Source of the DNA: Echinostoma caproni | Taxonomy: Eukaryota; Platyhelminthes; Trematoda; Plagiorchiida; Echinostomatidae | Length of the DNA: 64,000 bases | NCBI GenBank assembly: GCA_900618425.1 | Contig: UZAN01040029.1 | Coordinates: forward strand, 15,404 to 79,403 | Direction of reading: 5' to 3' | Shown: one piece after another, positions 60,101 to 64,000 of the stretch | How positions within the stretch are numbered: position 1 is the stretch's first letter | Layout of the letters: each line of letters starts with the position of its first letter | Translations under genes and position numbers: made by a program | The notes under the pieces: generated by a model | The model's database searches: none | The model's input: the letters and a program-made list of their open reading frames with translations, nothing else | Told to the model about the DNA's origin: nothing

Positions 60101-62705
60101 AAACTAGTTATCATAGTGAGAAATGAATAGACCATCAATGAGCAAGCCCCAGTGTGCTTGGAGAAAATAATACACAGATCAAAGTTTCTAAAAACTATCA
60201 TGACCTAATCTGGCAGTTGCACATCTAATCTTTCGACCGCATTCGAATAAACAGCAAGTGTAAATTACATCCGACTTTAATTGTAGAAATCACTAAGACG
60301 ACGTCGGTTCCGTGTGAACGCGGCTTTCCTCTCGGCCACCATGATCCCTGGTGAGAAAGATTCCCCGATCCAGTTCGAGGTCAGTGTTGGAAACTACGGG
60401 AACATTTTGGACGACTCAGTTCCACCCTGTGCATCCACAACACCACCCACAAATCCGATCTACGACGGAGTCGCGTACAGTTACTTGCCGTGGGGAGAGA
60501 ACAAACCGTGCTGTTTGCTCGAAGCCCAGTGGGAAGATATAACGTATCGAATGTATGCGGTCAACATGCTTCTGAAAGCAGCTGATCGTTTGGTAAGTGA
60601 TTTAATTTGAGCTGTTCCATTTCAGACTGACCTATTGCAGTGTCTCAAAACAAATTGTGTTTATCTATAATGCATTTAAATGAGTAGCATTTAGTATGGA
60701 TGAATTTTTCACTGGTAGAAGATACTTACTGTTATTGGTTGAAGCCTCAATCAGTCACTGATCAAATGAGGAAGAATGTGGAAGTGTGACCTCTCGAAGG
60801 GACGGGGCACTTTACGGTCAGGAAATGCACTTGGTTTAAATTTACAATGAAGTAGGAAAATATTGAAACGTATTTCACTTCCCGTGAATACGATTCAGCA
60901 GGAGATTGACAGTAATAAGCAGCTATATCTTTCCTAGAATAATACTTTTTGATTGATGGCTCGATTGGCGCTTGCAAACTTGAAGCGTCTTTGATGTTAT
61001 CGTATCATACAAGTGTCCGTAAACAGCTGAATATATGGTGCTACAATGACTTGGTCGTTACGGGTGTACGTTAAGAGTAAACTATCGCTGCTTGAAAACA
61101 GTTGTCTATTCCGAATCCCATGGATTCGGTGCTGAACCCGAAGAAGCCGTATCAAGGTTGAGGAAAGTGATAGATAGTCGCAGCCACGCACTGCCTAATC
61201 CCCATAGATTATCCTATATCGGACATGTGGCTCGTATGCTACCGGGCTGGTTTTCTCTGCGGGTAAAGTTTGCTAAGGCAGCTGGTGTTTGACACAAGAC
61301 CAGGAAACTTGATTTTACAGGTCATGTCACACTTCTTGTTGATGGGTCCCCAAGGGGTAGAAACAGAACAAAAACGAGAGGATATTGGTTGTAAAAACTA
61401 AAACGGAACTCTTTCAGTCAATCAACTACATTCAAGGCAAGCAAAGACCACTGGAGTGATGTTCGCAACTGCCGCAACTATCTGTACTAAAATTGTCATA
61501 TGAATTTACATTTGTTTTCACAACTTGGTCGGGTTTGATCGAATGGCGTTTTCATCTGATCCATTAGGAAGGGCACATCGGTAGGAGGGGGTAATTTATA
61601 CATTCGAACCAAACTATCTGCCAAACTTGATCATAGTGATAACATTAGACAAACTATGCTTCAATTCAATTTACTCGACAACCGGAAGCGATTACCTCTA
61701 CCGAGGGGCAATGGGCCACAAAAATATCTCACTCAGTTTCACTTTTGTGTCCGGTTAATGATGTTTACTTATCGGCACGAGACCGGAAGTAATTTTCCTC
61801 CTCCTGATGGCACACACCGGTTGTTGAATTGCACATGCAATAGGAAATCGTCGGAGGGGAAGGAAAACCAATACTTAAGTGAAGCACGTGATTAAATTAC
61901 CATAGAATGCTCACAGTCTGTCCGTACTGGAACTGGAACTGGATCTGAGCATTCTTCTTTCCAGTCCCCATAAACTGCTCTCTTTTTCGGTCTACAATTA
62001 TGCTGAACACAGTTTTACGTATTTCAGTCACTTAGTCAGATAGTGTTCAGGCTTCTTCATTAGTCGTTTTTGTTCATTTGGAAACACGAATTCGATAAGA
62101 TATGAACTCTCAAATAGCCTGTGAAACACAACAAATTTGTCTGCTCTCTCTTCAGTAATAAGCAGTATTCTATATTGACCGAGTCAACTAGCGTTCGAAC
62201 TTGGACACAGACGGCTATCAGTCGAACGCGATAACTGCTTAGACTAAACGGAACTGTGTCTTCAGTTACCTAAGGTGGGAACCATTTTGTATCAATCTGG
62301 TGATTAATGCATGCGACGGACAAATAGATAGAGTTCGGTGCTTGGATTTGGCTCCCAGTTTCTTTTCGATTGATACTTAGAGACAGAAACTTTGGGATCC
62401 TCCAACTTTCCTGCCGGTCTTCGCTTGGCTCATTACAATCCATTTTTAAGCAAATAAAACGCAATATTTTGAAAATGACAGCAGTTTGACCTGGACTAAG
62501 GTTCATTTTGGTCCGTATGAGTGAATCTCTGCACTATTGCATTCTGTAAATGCTAATATTCGCGGGCTAAATCGTGATCGTCCATCCGATTTTAACAGAC
62601 CAACAGCATCACACGTGTTCAGTTGTCTGTTGCCAATGATTTGCCACTGGAACAACAGGCCCGTGATGTGATCAATGCTTTGGATCAGTTTATTCTGGAT
62701 TGTTC
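2366..62705 (+). CDS. Ferlin, type I (dysferlin/myoferlin-like), 5' part; 15 exons, incomplete at 3' end
   Basis: Ferlins are large tail-anchored proteins with multiple C2 domains that promote Ca2+-dependent vesicle fusion and membrane repair at the plasma membrane and on vesicles. The joined exons are 2366-2465, 4619-4766, 12533-12632, 15894-15978, 23743-23957, 33672-34064, 34738-34778, 34830-34912, 38908-39011, 40379-40447, 47824-47867, 51997-52073, 59372-59589, 60287-60592 and 62599-62705. They total 2090 nt (696 codons plus 2 nt), and every junction keeps phase with a GT donor and AG acceptor. Domain order is C2A (about 1-125), Gly/Ala linker (about 128-210), C2B (217-330), FerI region (about 330-390), C2C (about 375-486), conserved post-C2C segment (488-650) and start of FerA. 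Family hallmarks are [38 protein letters not shown], GNYGN and YLPWG. These match dysferlin/myoferlin better than otoferlin. A usual ferlin has about 2000 residues, so roughly two thirds lies past the window. I did not assign a paralogue name because worm ferlins need a tree. Confidence 0.93.
2466..4618 (+). other. Ferlin intron 1
   Basis: 2153 bp. It contains the antisense CR1-like fragment at about 2820-3660. From 3661 to 4618 it is AT-rich single-copy-looking sequence with no supportable feature. Confidence 0.8.
2820..3660 (-). mobile_element. CR1-like LINE, 3' fragment (RT thumb and C-terminal domain)
   Basis: The minus-strand translation gives TKLRALGVTGFTLRWLED near 3630-3590, then WGLPVNISKSAHIRIGG near 3560-3510. 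The C-terminal tail follows with SFGPLPLTAVKLLFASYVR, LERVQKAATRLAEGVRG and YKRLRGDLIYTGRII, ending near 2820. These motifs are diagnostic of the C-terminal part of trematode CR1-type elements. The catalytic core between the RWLED and LPVN blocks is missing, and in-frame stops and frame changes are present. It shares RRLRGDLI with the copy at 205-1920 but is clearly a different, diverged copy. Confidence 0.78.
4619..4766 (+). CDS. Ferlin exon 2: middle of C2A
   Basis: Acceptor TTCACAG|GT. It completes Gly34 and reads QKKQTKVIDDELNPTWNE, then LVFDL, then VTVKDFDKVTPD. NPxWNE is the signature of ferlin and other C2 domains, and D75/D77 in KDFD are the loop-3 Ca2+ ligand positions. The donor AA|GTGAGT leaves phase 2. 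Myoferlin has the same order of motifs. Confidence 0.93.
4980..5490 (+). mobile_element. RTE-like LINE C-terminal fragment, sense orientation
   Basis: The plus-strand reading includes WLGHVLSMSPNRLPRRAMF, then KKIKGGRTKTAHESMKALTR, RLPGCGLRWLDAL and WRSC. This is the typical tail (xWxGHVxRMxxxRLPRR ... GG ... RLPGWG ... WRSC) found at the C-terminus of non-LTR elements in trematodes. It is 5'-truncated, with at least one stop near 5070. The sequence after it (5400-5490) is shared in part with 27630-27760 (CCGGCTCATGAAAGTGCA versus CCGGCGCACGAAAGTGCA), so that part is element 3' tail. Confidence 0.65.
5984..6230 (-). mobile_element. Short CR1-type reverse transcriptase fragment
   Basis: The minus-strand frame contains RMKYFGVTVDIDPNWS followed by IGK, matching the RT connector motif (VKYLGVTIDxxLxWxxHI...VGK) that is intact in the larger copy at 21183-22876. 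It is only about 75 residues long, with no flanking element parts recognised. Confidence 0.6.
7295..7319 (+). repeat. (GGT)n microsatellite
   Basis: A run of GGC/GGT triplets (about eight units) in intron 2. Simple repeat with no coding frame attached. Confidence 0.9.
8724..8758 (+). repeat. (TG)n imperfect microsatellite
   Basis: Interrupted TG/TATG repeat in intron 2. Confidence 0.85.
10002..10253 (-). mobile_element. Possible decayed LINE RT fragment
   Basis: The minus-strand frame starts MFLLYVHSLNEAI (compare the LFLLYVNDLPEAI type of motif before the catalytic box) and has GLSLNPLKMSRYFLSCSS (compare GLxLNPxKCxxL after it). The catalytic box itself is not recognisable. The order of the two blocks is right for a non-LTR RT, but divergence is high. 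Confidence 0.4.
11585..11690 (+). repeat. SINE-like 3' body
   Basis: Contains GGGGTGAAACAGCCGTACAA after a TGCACTACCGACAAG-type segment, comparable to CAGGGTGAAACAGCTGTCTA at about 45644-45665. A tRNA-like head with clear A and B boxes is not obvious immediately upstream, so this may be a 5'-truncated copy. Confidence 0.4.
12533..12632 (+). CDS. Ferlin exon 3: end of C2A core
   Basis: Acceptor CCCGACAG|G. It completes Lys83 and reads LMAKATVPLKGAF through LPLLSKDGKETA (residues 83-116), matching the ferlin C2A strand that normally reads like LGxATVPL and the following loop. The donor is GCG|GTAAGT in phase 0. It lies 7.8 kb from exon 2. The phase fit with both neighbours supports it despite its small size. 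Confidence 0.9.
12938..12975 (+). repeat. CA/TA imperfect microsatellite
   Basis: ACACACGCACGCACATACAC followed by ATATATAAATACATACG; simple repeat in intron 3. Confidence 0.8.
13537..14020 (-). pseudogene. Unidentified coding-like remnant with one frameshift
   Basis: On the minus strand, one frame (about 14010-13800) reads LTDVIRIGYRRQTFRYDR and then SATLRDKNAQRV, and later PLYDLSKLVRNHCFID. Near 13797 the coding character passes to another frame reading TGVEVRWRKAQRRFREYI, then MDYPRSELLVKWVHKNDIDD, to a stop at 13537. Together they give about 155 residues of ordinary protein-like composition, rich in Arg, Asp and Glu and unlike the surrounding AT-rich intron. I do not recognise the family. 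It could be a piece of a transposon protein or a retrocopy of a host gene. It lies antisense to the ferlin. Confidence 0.4.
14330..15081. other. Assembly gap (752 N)
   Basis: Run of N in intron 3. Long open frames that cross it are artefacts of translating N. Confidence 1.
15082..15127 (+). repeat. (TA)n microsatellite abutting gap
   Basis: About 23 AT units directly after the gap. The repeat probably caused the assembly break. Confidence 0.97.
15740..15741. other. Two ambiguous bases
   Basis: NN within intron 3. Confidence 1.
15894..15978 (+). CDS. Ferlin exon 4: last C2A strand and start of low-complexity linker
   Basis: Acceptor is a long T-tract ending TTTTTTTCAG|TCG. It reads STLELSVIYKKP, the final strand of C2A, and then runs into Ala/Gly/Thr repeats (ASAAGAAGTTGTTGGGG, residues 129-144). 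The donor GGTG|GTAAGT leaves phase 1. The repeat at DNA level includes a duplicated GGTACCACT unit, which suggests slippage growth. Confidence 0.88.
16735..16812 (-). repeat. tRNA-like element (SINE head or tRNA pseudogene)
   Basis: On the minus strand, GGTGGCCCGGTAGTAACG resembles an A box. GTGGGTTCGAACCCCAC is a perfect T-arm with a perfect B box. The ends GGCGGTG and CAACGCC pair at six of seven positions. No proper anticodon stem forms between them, so it is not a normal functional tRNA. Confidence 0.55.
20640..21165 (+). pseudogene. Possible retrocopy remnant: acidic coding-like segment with A-rich tail
   Basis: Plus-strand frame from about 20640 reads DNDHGGDGNGEDNDYVSGDE, then DFVPLKYTRTKANCNKSH and ILDEIQAMLYI before a stop near 20791. 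Some 370 bases later there is a 3'-UTR-like end with AATAAAATAATAAAACG. The segment abuts the 3' end of the antisense LINE at 21183. The layout resembles a decayed processed transcript, but I recognise no parent gene. Confidence 0.3.
21183..22876 (-). mobile_element. CR1/Jockey-type LINE, 5'-truncated, nearly intact reverse transcriptase
   Basis: An open minus-strand frame of 477 codons (22876-21443) encodes most of a non-LTR reverse transcriptase. Visible are AGPDGFPPAILKFGA, RFCPITLTSAAPKV, FAYKPNRSTLDA, motif A VFLDYSSAFDSA, motif B SGVLQGAVLSPHLF, catalytic KYADDVL, GLSLKIFK, VKYLGVTID and a C-terminal thumb. The frame stops at 21443, but the family C-terminus continues in a shifted frame (DLIITDLIDGYINSC, then PLHPDLSS and STRSSFRQLPSR) to a stop at 21183-21185. 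One small indel therefore truncates it. The endonuclease domain is missing at the 5' side. All catalytic residues I can check (FLDYSSAFD, YADD) are intact, which indicates a fairly recent insertion. It is antisense to the ferlin within intron 4. Confidence 0.92.
23017..23168 (-). repeat. tRNA-derived SINE-like copy A
   Basis: On the minus strand: a head with GAGTTTGATCCCC as B box, then CACTGCTGATGAGACCCAAC, then AAAACAGCTGTTCAATGCTTC and CTAGCTTTTCATTTCGC. These blocks recur in the same order in copies at 23325-23515 and 58700-58890 (plus) and 58090-58260 (minus). It faces copy B head to head. Confidence 0.75.
23325..23515 (+). repeat. tRNA-derived SINE-like copy B
   Basis: The head TGGCCGAGTGGGTAGTATG is a good pol III A box and GGGTTCAATCCCC a perfect B box, about 35 bases apart. 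The body has GCACTGCTGATGAGACCCAA, then AGAACAGCTGT, then TTCCTAGCTTTTCAGTTCAC, ending near CACGACGAATTCG. It lies about 230 bp upstream of exon 5. Confidence 0.82.
23743..23957 (+). CDS. Ferlin exon 5: Gly/Ala/Ser-rich C2A-C2B linker
   Basis: Acceptor TTCTAG|GT. It encodes residues 145-216, starting ITVNQDTGSSTAAAAAGAAG, then GlySer-rich sequence, then RHRHEAYSTKADDYQ. The last residues align with the KPQDFQ that precedes C2B in vertebrate ferlins, which fixes the 3' end at CAG. The donor CAG|GTATTC is a weaker consensus than the other donors here. The linker is low complexity and probably disordered. The exon is supported by phase at both ends. Confidence 0.88.
24535..24620 (+). repeat. tRNA-like element (SINE head or tRNA pseudogene)
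   Basis: CGGCTGGCAGAGCGTGCG resembles an A box. GTGGGTTTGAATCCCAC is a perfect T-arm with B box. AGTTC upstream pairs with GAACT downstream like the end of an acceptor stem. The anticodon stem is poor, so a functional tRNA is unlikely. Confidence 0.5.
26179..26192 (+). repeat. G14 homopolymer
   Basis: Fourteen consecutive G. Homopolymer length is error-prone in short-read assemblies, so the true length is uncertain. Confidence 0.95.
27590..27770 (+). mobile_element. LINE 3'-tail fragment shared with 5360-5490
   Basis: The segment with CAACGAAAACCGGCGCACGA and then AAGTGCATGG corresponds to CAACCGAAACCGGCTCATGA and then AAGTGCACG at 5450-5480. Its translation has the same layout (a hydrophobic stretch, then QP..., then R-x-K-VH). 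It appears to be a 3' remnant of the same or a related element. Confidence 0.45.
28830..28930 (-). repeat. tRNA-like/SINE-like fragment
   Basis: The minus strand carries a perfect B box (TTGGTTCAAATCCCGTTG). The A box is weak. The 19-mer AGGTGGTTGAAAAAGTAAA within it occurs again at about 46885-46903, which supports a dispersed repeat. Confidence 0.4.
30156..30186 (+). repeat. (GC)n(GA)n microsatellite
   Basis: GTGTGCGCGCGCGAGAGAGA and onward in intron 5; alternating purine-pyrimidine followed by a polypurine tract. Confidence 0.9.
33672..34064 (+). CDS. Ferlin exon 6: complete C2B and beginning of FerI
   Basis: Acceptor CACTCAG|ATC. It encodes 131 residues (217-347), starting IRVKVIEARQLQGGNI and including HSPYWNEIFYFNFHE, LIGSFKFDL, NKWLLLCDPED, GAKGYLKISI and GPGDEPV. 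All are aligned hallmarks of ferlin C2B and the start of FerI. The loop-1 and loop-3 positions that hold aspartates in Ca2+-binding C2 domains are not acidic here (GGNITP, VYNAKK), as in vertebrate ferlin C2B, so this domain probably does not bind Ca2+. The donor is GTG|GTGAGT in phase 0. It is the longest exon in the window. Confidence 0.96.
34065..34737 (+). other. Ferlin intron 6
   Basis: 673 bp. Ends with pyrimidine-rich sequence including CT repeats near 34590. No other feature. Confidence 0.85.
34738..34778 (+). CDS. Ferlin exon 7: acidic FerI segment
   Basis: A 41-nt exon with acceptor GCTTGTAG|AGC. It encodes SMKVDDSDEQDIEA, corresponding to the acidic (D/E)xDSDDVES-like stretch that precedes NLLxP in myoferlin and dysferlin. 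The donor GC|GTAAGT leaves phase 2. An alternative acceptor 2 nt downstream (TAGAG|C) would break the frame. Confidence 0.87.
34779..34829 (+). other. Ferlin intron 7, a 51-bp mini-intron
   Basis: GTAAGTTCC...CTGACAG, 51 bp, between exons 7 and 8. Removing it restores DIEANLLRPAG, a conserved ferlin string, so the boundaries are firm. It is by far the smallest intron seen; most others exceed 1.3 kb. Confidence 0.9.
34830..34912 (+). CDS. Ferlin exon 8: FerI end and first strand of C2C
   Basis: Acceptor CTGACAG|G. It completes Ala361 and reads [20 protein letters not shown], then KAEDLPQ. Both the NLLxPxGV and the AEDLPQ motifs are near-invariant in type-I ferlins. The donor CAAA|GTGAGT leaves phase 1. 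Confidence 0.93.
37788..37871 (+). repeat. 84-bp inverted repeat, left arm
   Basis: Starts ATTCCATTTTGCCTGTTCGC and ends CATCATCAGTGCTTGTG at the gap edge. It is the exact reverse complement of 38489-38572 over all 84 bases. It keeps an open frame in which the minus-strand reading contains DDVTSAGDETFANKLPSSAN. Confidence 0.95.
37872..38488. other. Assembly gap (617 N) inside an inverted repeat
   Basis: Run of N bounded exactly by the two identical inverted arms. Frames crossing it are artefacts. The palindromic context probably stopped assembly. Confidence 1.
38489..38572 (-). repeat. 84-bp inverted repeat, right arm
   Basis: Starts CACAAGCACTGATGATGTCA at the gap edge and ends GGCAAAATGGAAT. 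It is the exact inverse of 37788-37871. Beyond base 84 the flanks diverge at once. Confidence 0.95.
38908..39011 (+). CDS. Ferlin exon 9: C2C loop 1 and strand
   Basis: Acceptor GTTTACAG|TG. It completes Met389 and reads DADTLGKIKNVV, then YCDPYVEFSFAGTK. D390/D392 and D412 sit at the loop-1 Ca2+ ligand positions, and DPYVEFSFAG is a ferlin C2C hallmark. The donor is AAG|GTGTGT in phase 0. It begins about 335 bases after the gap at 37872-38488. Confidence 0.93.
39012..40378 (+). other. Ferlin intron 9
   Basis: 1367 bp. A 144-codon open frame at 39598-40032 has no recognisable domain and looks accidental. Nothing else is supported. Confidence 0.75.
40379..40447 (+). CDS. Ferlin exon 10: C2C strand with NPEWNE
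   Basis: Acceptor TTTTATAG|ATG. It encodes MKSSKKYETANPEWNEEIIL and then NHQ (residues 424-446), matching the TANPxWN segment that follows FAG in ferlin C2C. The donor is CAA|GTGAGT in phase 0. The exon is 69 nt. Confidence 0.92.
41126..42200 (-). mobile_element. Heavily decayed CR1-like LINE
   Basis: On the minus strand GLSPRYITWIRSHLCDHSTS, then VFVHGVISRSIPVYPGV, match the RT block after motif A and motif B (xxLxDRTxxVxVxGxxSxxxPVxxGVPQG). Further upstream, near 41760-41640, short pieces in several frames resemble the DHYLISIL...SRIMEL region. Stops and frame changes are frequent. Its 5' limit is unclear; related sequence may extend to about 42600. Confidence 0.6.
41653..41653. other. Single ambiguous base
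   Basis: N inside the decayed CR1-like copy. Confidence 1.
43262..44335 (-). mobile_element. RTE-type LINE, internally deleted
   Basis: In element order on the minus strand: IINHIKPQRSPGEDGIPAEI near 44160-44100, QKGFRPSLGCVDQIFAVKT near 43860-43800, a direct join to LWQRNEISLETKIRVFSAVV and LFGCETWPLRVDT near 43770-43660, and then a C-terminal piece ending near 43262 (HSVYGIRQWKLSWITICADL and ATDRRGLA). The GFRPxxGCxDQIF, NEISLxTKIRVFxAxV and LxGCETWxLR motifs are diagnostic of RTE. The catalytic YADD region between the first and second blocks is deleted, and frames shift between blocks. Confidence 0.82.
45590..45700 (+). repeat. SINE-like fragment
   Basis: Contains a degenerate B-box area, then CATTGCTGACCAGTCCCAAA, then CAGGGTGAAACAGCTGTCTA. 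It shares the CTGATGA/CCCAA/ACAGCTGT block order with the SINE copies at 23 kb and 58 kb, but is a different subfamily. Confidence 0.5.
46962..47411 (-). other. Weak coding-like minus-strand segment
   Basis: Two minus-strand open stretches in the same frame, separated by two stops near 47202 and 47172. The first has VLFEQHNLTVSRATAQGIVK, which faintly resembles a helix-turn-helix of transposase type. The plus strand is also open over part of the region, so chance is possible. No family is recognised. Confidence 0.2.
47824..47867 (+). CDS. Ferlin exon 11: C2C strand with CEK and YDW
   Basis: A 44-nt exon after a strong pyrimidine tract, acceptor CTGCATCAG|TTC. It encodes FPSMCEKLKFTLYDW (residues 447-460, W461 split), the counterpart of FPSxCEKxxxxxxDWDR in vertebrate ferlins. 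D460 is a loop-3 Ca2+ ligand position. The donor TG|GTAGGT leaves phase 2. Confidence 0.92.
47868..51996 (+). other. Ferlin intron 11
   Basis: 4129 bp. Apart from the alternating GC/CA tract at 49022-49042 and TG repeats near 50700, I see no supportable feature. Short open frames in both strands lack domains. Confidence 0.75.
49022..49042 (+). repeat. Alternating purine-pyrimidine (GC/CA) tract
   Basis: GTGCGCGCGCGCACGCGCAC: about 20 bases of strictly alternating purine and pyrimidine, including a 12-bp perfect palindrome. Such tracts can adopt Z-DNA. Confidence 0.85.
51997..52073 (+). CDS. Ferlin exon 12: C2C loop 3 and last strand
   Basis: Acceptor GACTCAG|G. It completes Trp461 and reads DRVTDDDAIGSSYINLSCIS and then TSDID (residues 461-486). 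D462 and D468 are loop-3 ligand positions. The donor GATG|GTAGGT leaves phase 1. The sequence joins directly in phase to exon 13, so the longer variable loop seen in vertebrate ferlins at this point is absent unless a further small exon was missed. Confidence 0.9.
56496..56536 (+). repeat. (TATC)n imperfect microsatellite
   Basis: Tetranucleotide TATC/TACC/CATC repeat in intron 12. Confidence 0.85.
58090..58260 (-). repeat. tRNA-derived SINE-like copy C
   Basis: The minus strand has GTGTTCGGTCCTC as B box, then TGAGGTTCATCAAGGTCAAA and ACAAG, then TTTCCTAGATTTTTAGTTCA and CGC, in the same order as copy B at 23325-23515 (about 70-80 percent similar by eye). Confidence 0.65.
58486..58519 (+). 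repeat. Perfect 13-bp inverted repeat (hairpin)
   Basis: TCACTGTAGTTGC and GCAACTACAGTGA separated by an 8-base loop (ACACCATC). The stem is perfect. It sits between the opposed SINE copies of intron 12. Function unknown. Confidence 0.9.
58700..58890 (+). repeat. tRNA-derived SINE-like copy D
   Basis: Head with B box CTGGTTCGACCCTCAG, then GCACTGCTGATGACACCCAA, then GAAAGAGCTGTACAG, then TTCAATTCACTCTTCATTCG, ending in CACCACGAAATTC. The block order matches copy B closely, including the terminal CACxACGAA. Confidence 0.75.
59261..59261. other. Single ambiguous base
   Basis: N in intron 12, 111 bases before exon 13. Confidence 1.
59372..59589 (+). CDS. Ferlin exon 13: post-C2C [9 protein letters not shown] segment
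   Basis: Acceptor TTTTGTAG|GT. It completes Gly487 and reads [20 protein letters not shown], then ALNLGKGDGAAYRGRVLLEV, then DSDSIARVQ. [14 protein letters not shown] and LNxGxGxGxxYRGR are among the most conserved ferlin segments. The donor is CAG|GTACGA in phase 0. One ambiguous base sits upstream at 59261, outside the exon. Confidence 0.96.
59590..60286 (+). other. Ferlin intron 13
   Basis: 697 bp, AT-rich, no feature seen. Confidence 0.85.
60287..60592 (+). CDS. Ferlin exon 14: pre-FerA segment and FerA start
   Basis: Acceptor AATTGTAG|AAA. It encodes residues 560-661: KSLRRRRFRVNAAFLSATMI, then IQFEVSVGNYGN, then YSYLPWGENKP, then WEDITYRMYAVNMLLKAADRL. These match dysferlin/myoferlin through the GNYGN and YLPW motifs. 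The WEDI...ADRL helix is the beginning of the FerA four-helix region. The donor is TTG|GTAAGT in phase 0. Confidence 0.96.
61086..61460 (+). mobile_element. Possible decayed LINE C-terminal tail
   Basis: The plus reading has HRLSYIGHVARMLPGW and, 250 bases later, a stretch resembling HWSDVRNCRNYL. The spacing is like the WxGHVxRM ... WRxC tail seen at 4980-5490, but the intervening GG/RLPGWG motifs are not clear. Confidence 0.3.
62150..62250 (-). repeat. tRNA-like element
   Basis: The minus strand reads TTTAGTCTAAGCAGTTATCG (A-box-like) and CCAAGTTCGAACGC (B-box-like) about 35 bases later. Probably a SINE head. Confidence 0.45.
62599..62705 (+). CDS. Ferlin exon 15: FerA helices; last coding exon in window
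   Basis: Acceptor TTTTAACAG|ACC. It encodes TNSITRVQLSV, then LPLEQQARDVINALDQFILD and CS, an amphipathic helical stretch aligned with FerA after the ADRLxxxL helix of dysferlin. The donor TC|GTAAGT leaves phase 2. I find no credible following exon before 64000. Confidence 0.87.
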
Positions 62706-64000
62706 GTAAGTGACACTTATTTACATTCAGTTATTCACTTTTACGTCTGAAAGAACATTCGCTGATCACCATAAACACAGTTGTTAAAGGTGCGATACTC
62801 TCGTTTCGTCACTCGTATACGTATTTACTGATAGACCAGTACGAAGTCCTCAACCTTTTTAGCTCATTCGCGTGTTTCAACTGATAACACACGGCAGGTA
62901 TTTTCCGAAGCTAAGAATTGATGGTACACCAGAGCACCGATGGGGACAGTCAATCAAAGCCCAACCGCCTTTGTCATTTGAATTGGGTATTTTGATGCAG
63001 GTTTTCCACTGCGAAGCATCCATGTTTTGTGGGTTTACGTTTTAGGCTATTGACTTCTGTCGTATGATTTCGTCCACCACAAACTTCAACAAGCACCTGA
63101 AATGGTTTTCTTTCCGTTTAGAATAGACCAAATGAGATTGATGGACCTCACGAGTAGCGCGAATGATGAATTCATGAGCGACTATTTTGCTCTTTACTCT
63201 CACATGAATAGGCAAGAGAAAAATGATAACAAAATCCGGTGGCCGATGAATCTCTGTAGTCGAACGGAACAGCAAGCGTGAAAAACTGTTGTTCATTAAA
63301 TTAAAAACGACAAAGCGGTTCACCTTCAGTTTAACTGATGAGTATCCGTTGAGAAATATAAAGTTGAATATTAATTAAAATATCTTTGGCTACTTACCAC
63401 ATAAGAGATGAATCACGTAGACACCAGGATCTACTGCTGCTTCCTGTTGACCGGAAATCTGAGGCCTTAAACTTGGAGTAGTGAATCACGTAGGTCTCAA
63501 TAGCAAACGCCGTTTATTGAGCCGGACGTAATCGAAGTCACCCAACACCAAAACTTGGTGATGGTGGTAGACGGATTCGAACCTATAAACTTAAGGTCCA
63601 GAGCACGCCAATAGAAGCAAATTAAACCGCTTGACCTCCATCACTCCAACTACGGAATTCCAGGAAGTGTTTGACTCCAACCTGCTGAAGATTTCTCCTC
63701 AGATTCGAAAATAATATAAAATTTGTATTACAGCTTACTCTGTCAAGTGAGAGGTAGGACCGCTCTTTGTTCTCAATTTGTCTCTCTCAAATTGTCTACA
63801 CCATAATCGTGCCAAGCGTCGTAAAATCCAGTTTGGTGTCCAACGGTGAAAGATGTCAGTATTTATGCATACCAGTGGTAATTCTTATTAGTTAATTAAT
63901 GAAGAAGATATCGAACAGACAGTTGGGGCGTTCTGATTACCACTTGTTATCAGGTCAAAATGCTTGAACAACTTCTCTAAGTACCTAAACTGTGTACCCT
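62706..64000 (+). other. Ferlin intron 15 (continues past window)
   Basis: From the donor after exon 15 to the window end. It contains a tRNA-like repeat (63400-63655). I found no next FerA/FerB exon, which would be expected to encode more helices and a VVIWM-like motif. Confidence 0.6.
63400..63655 (-). repeat. tRNA-derived SINE-like copy, Leu/Ser-type head
   Basis: On the minus strand a head GTGATGGAGGTCAAGCGGTT, then TATAGGTTCGAATCCGTC as B box, with the longer spacing expected of a tRNA with a long variable arm. A body runs about 170 bases to around 63400. It is a different family from copies A-D. Confidence 0.55.

Larger units (their letters stand above)
60593..62598 (+). other. Ferlin intron 14
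   Basis: 2006 bp. Contains a weak LINE-tail-like stretch (61086-61460) and a tRNA-like element (62150-62250); otherwise unrecognised. Confidence 0.75.

Noticed and set aside
1..64000. Search for CRISPR arrays, rRNA genes or bacterial-type operons
   Set aside because: No regularly spaced direct repeats, no rRNA-like sequence and no clustered intact genes; the window is eukaryotic.

Overview
The window is eukaryotic nuclear DNA, most probably from a flatworm and specifically a digenean trematode with a large genome (Fasciola-like; this assignment is inference). The reasons are one gene cut into small exons by multi-kilobase introns, GT-AG splice sites throughout, many decayed CR1/Jockey-type and RTE-type non-LTR retrotransposons, tRNA-derived SINE-like repeats, microsatellites and assembly gaps. 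Nothing prokaryotic is present: no operons, no CRISPR array and no rRNA. Most of the longer open frames are chance frames or transposon remains.

The only host gene I can support is the 5' third of a type-I ferlin (dysferlin/myoferlin group) on the plus strand. I reconstructed 15 coding exons from 2366 to 62705. All 14 junctions agree in phase and together give about 696 codons before the gene leaves the window. The order is C2A (exons 1-4), a Gly/Ala-rich linker (exons 4-5), C2B (exon 6), the FerI region (exons 6-8), C2C (exons 8-12), the conserved post-C2C segment (exons 13-14) and the start of FerA (exons 14-15). FerB, DysF, the later C2 domains and the C-terminal membrane anchor must lie beyond 64000. 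Ferlins are tail-anchored proteins that act in Ca2+-dependent membrane fusion and repair.

Layout: 1-2365 is upstream sequence holding a degenerate antisense CR1-like LINE. 2366-12632 holds exons 1-3 with LINE fragments in introns 1 and 2. 12633-23957 holds exons 4-5, a frameshifted minus-strand coding remnant of unknown identity (13537-14020), a sequencing gap, a nearly intact antisense CR1-type reverse transcriptase (21183-22876) and a head-to-head SINE pair. 23958-33671 is a 9.7 kb intron. 33672-34912 is the densest part of the gene (exons 6-8, including a 51-bp intron). 34913-47823 has exons 9-10, a gap bounded by perfect 84-bp inverted repeats (37788-38572), and degenerate CR1 and RTE copies. 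47824-59589 has exons 11-13 and another inverted SINE pair flanking a perfect 13-bp hairpin. 60287-64000 has exons 14-15 and further tRNA-like repeats.

I did not find a demonstrably new biological system. The best leads are the 84-bp inverted repeat around the 37.9-38.5 kb gap, the paired inverted SINEs inside ferlin introns, the unidentified coding remnant near 13.5-14.0 kb, and the antisense bias of the reverse-transcriptase remnants within this gene.
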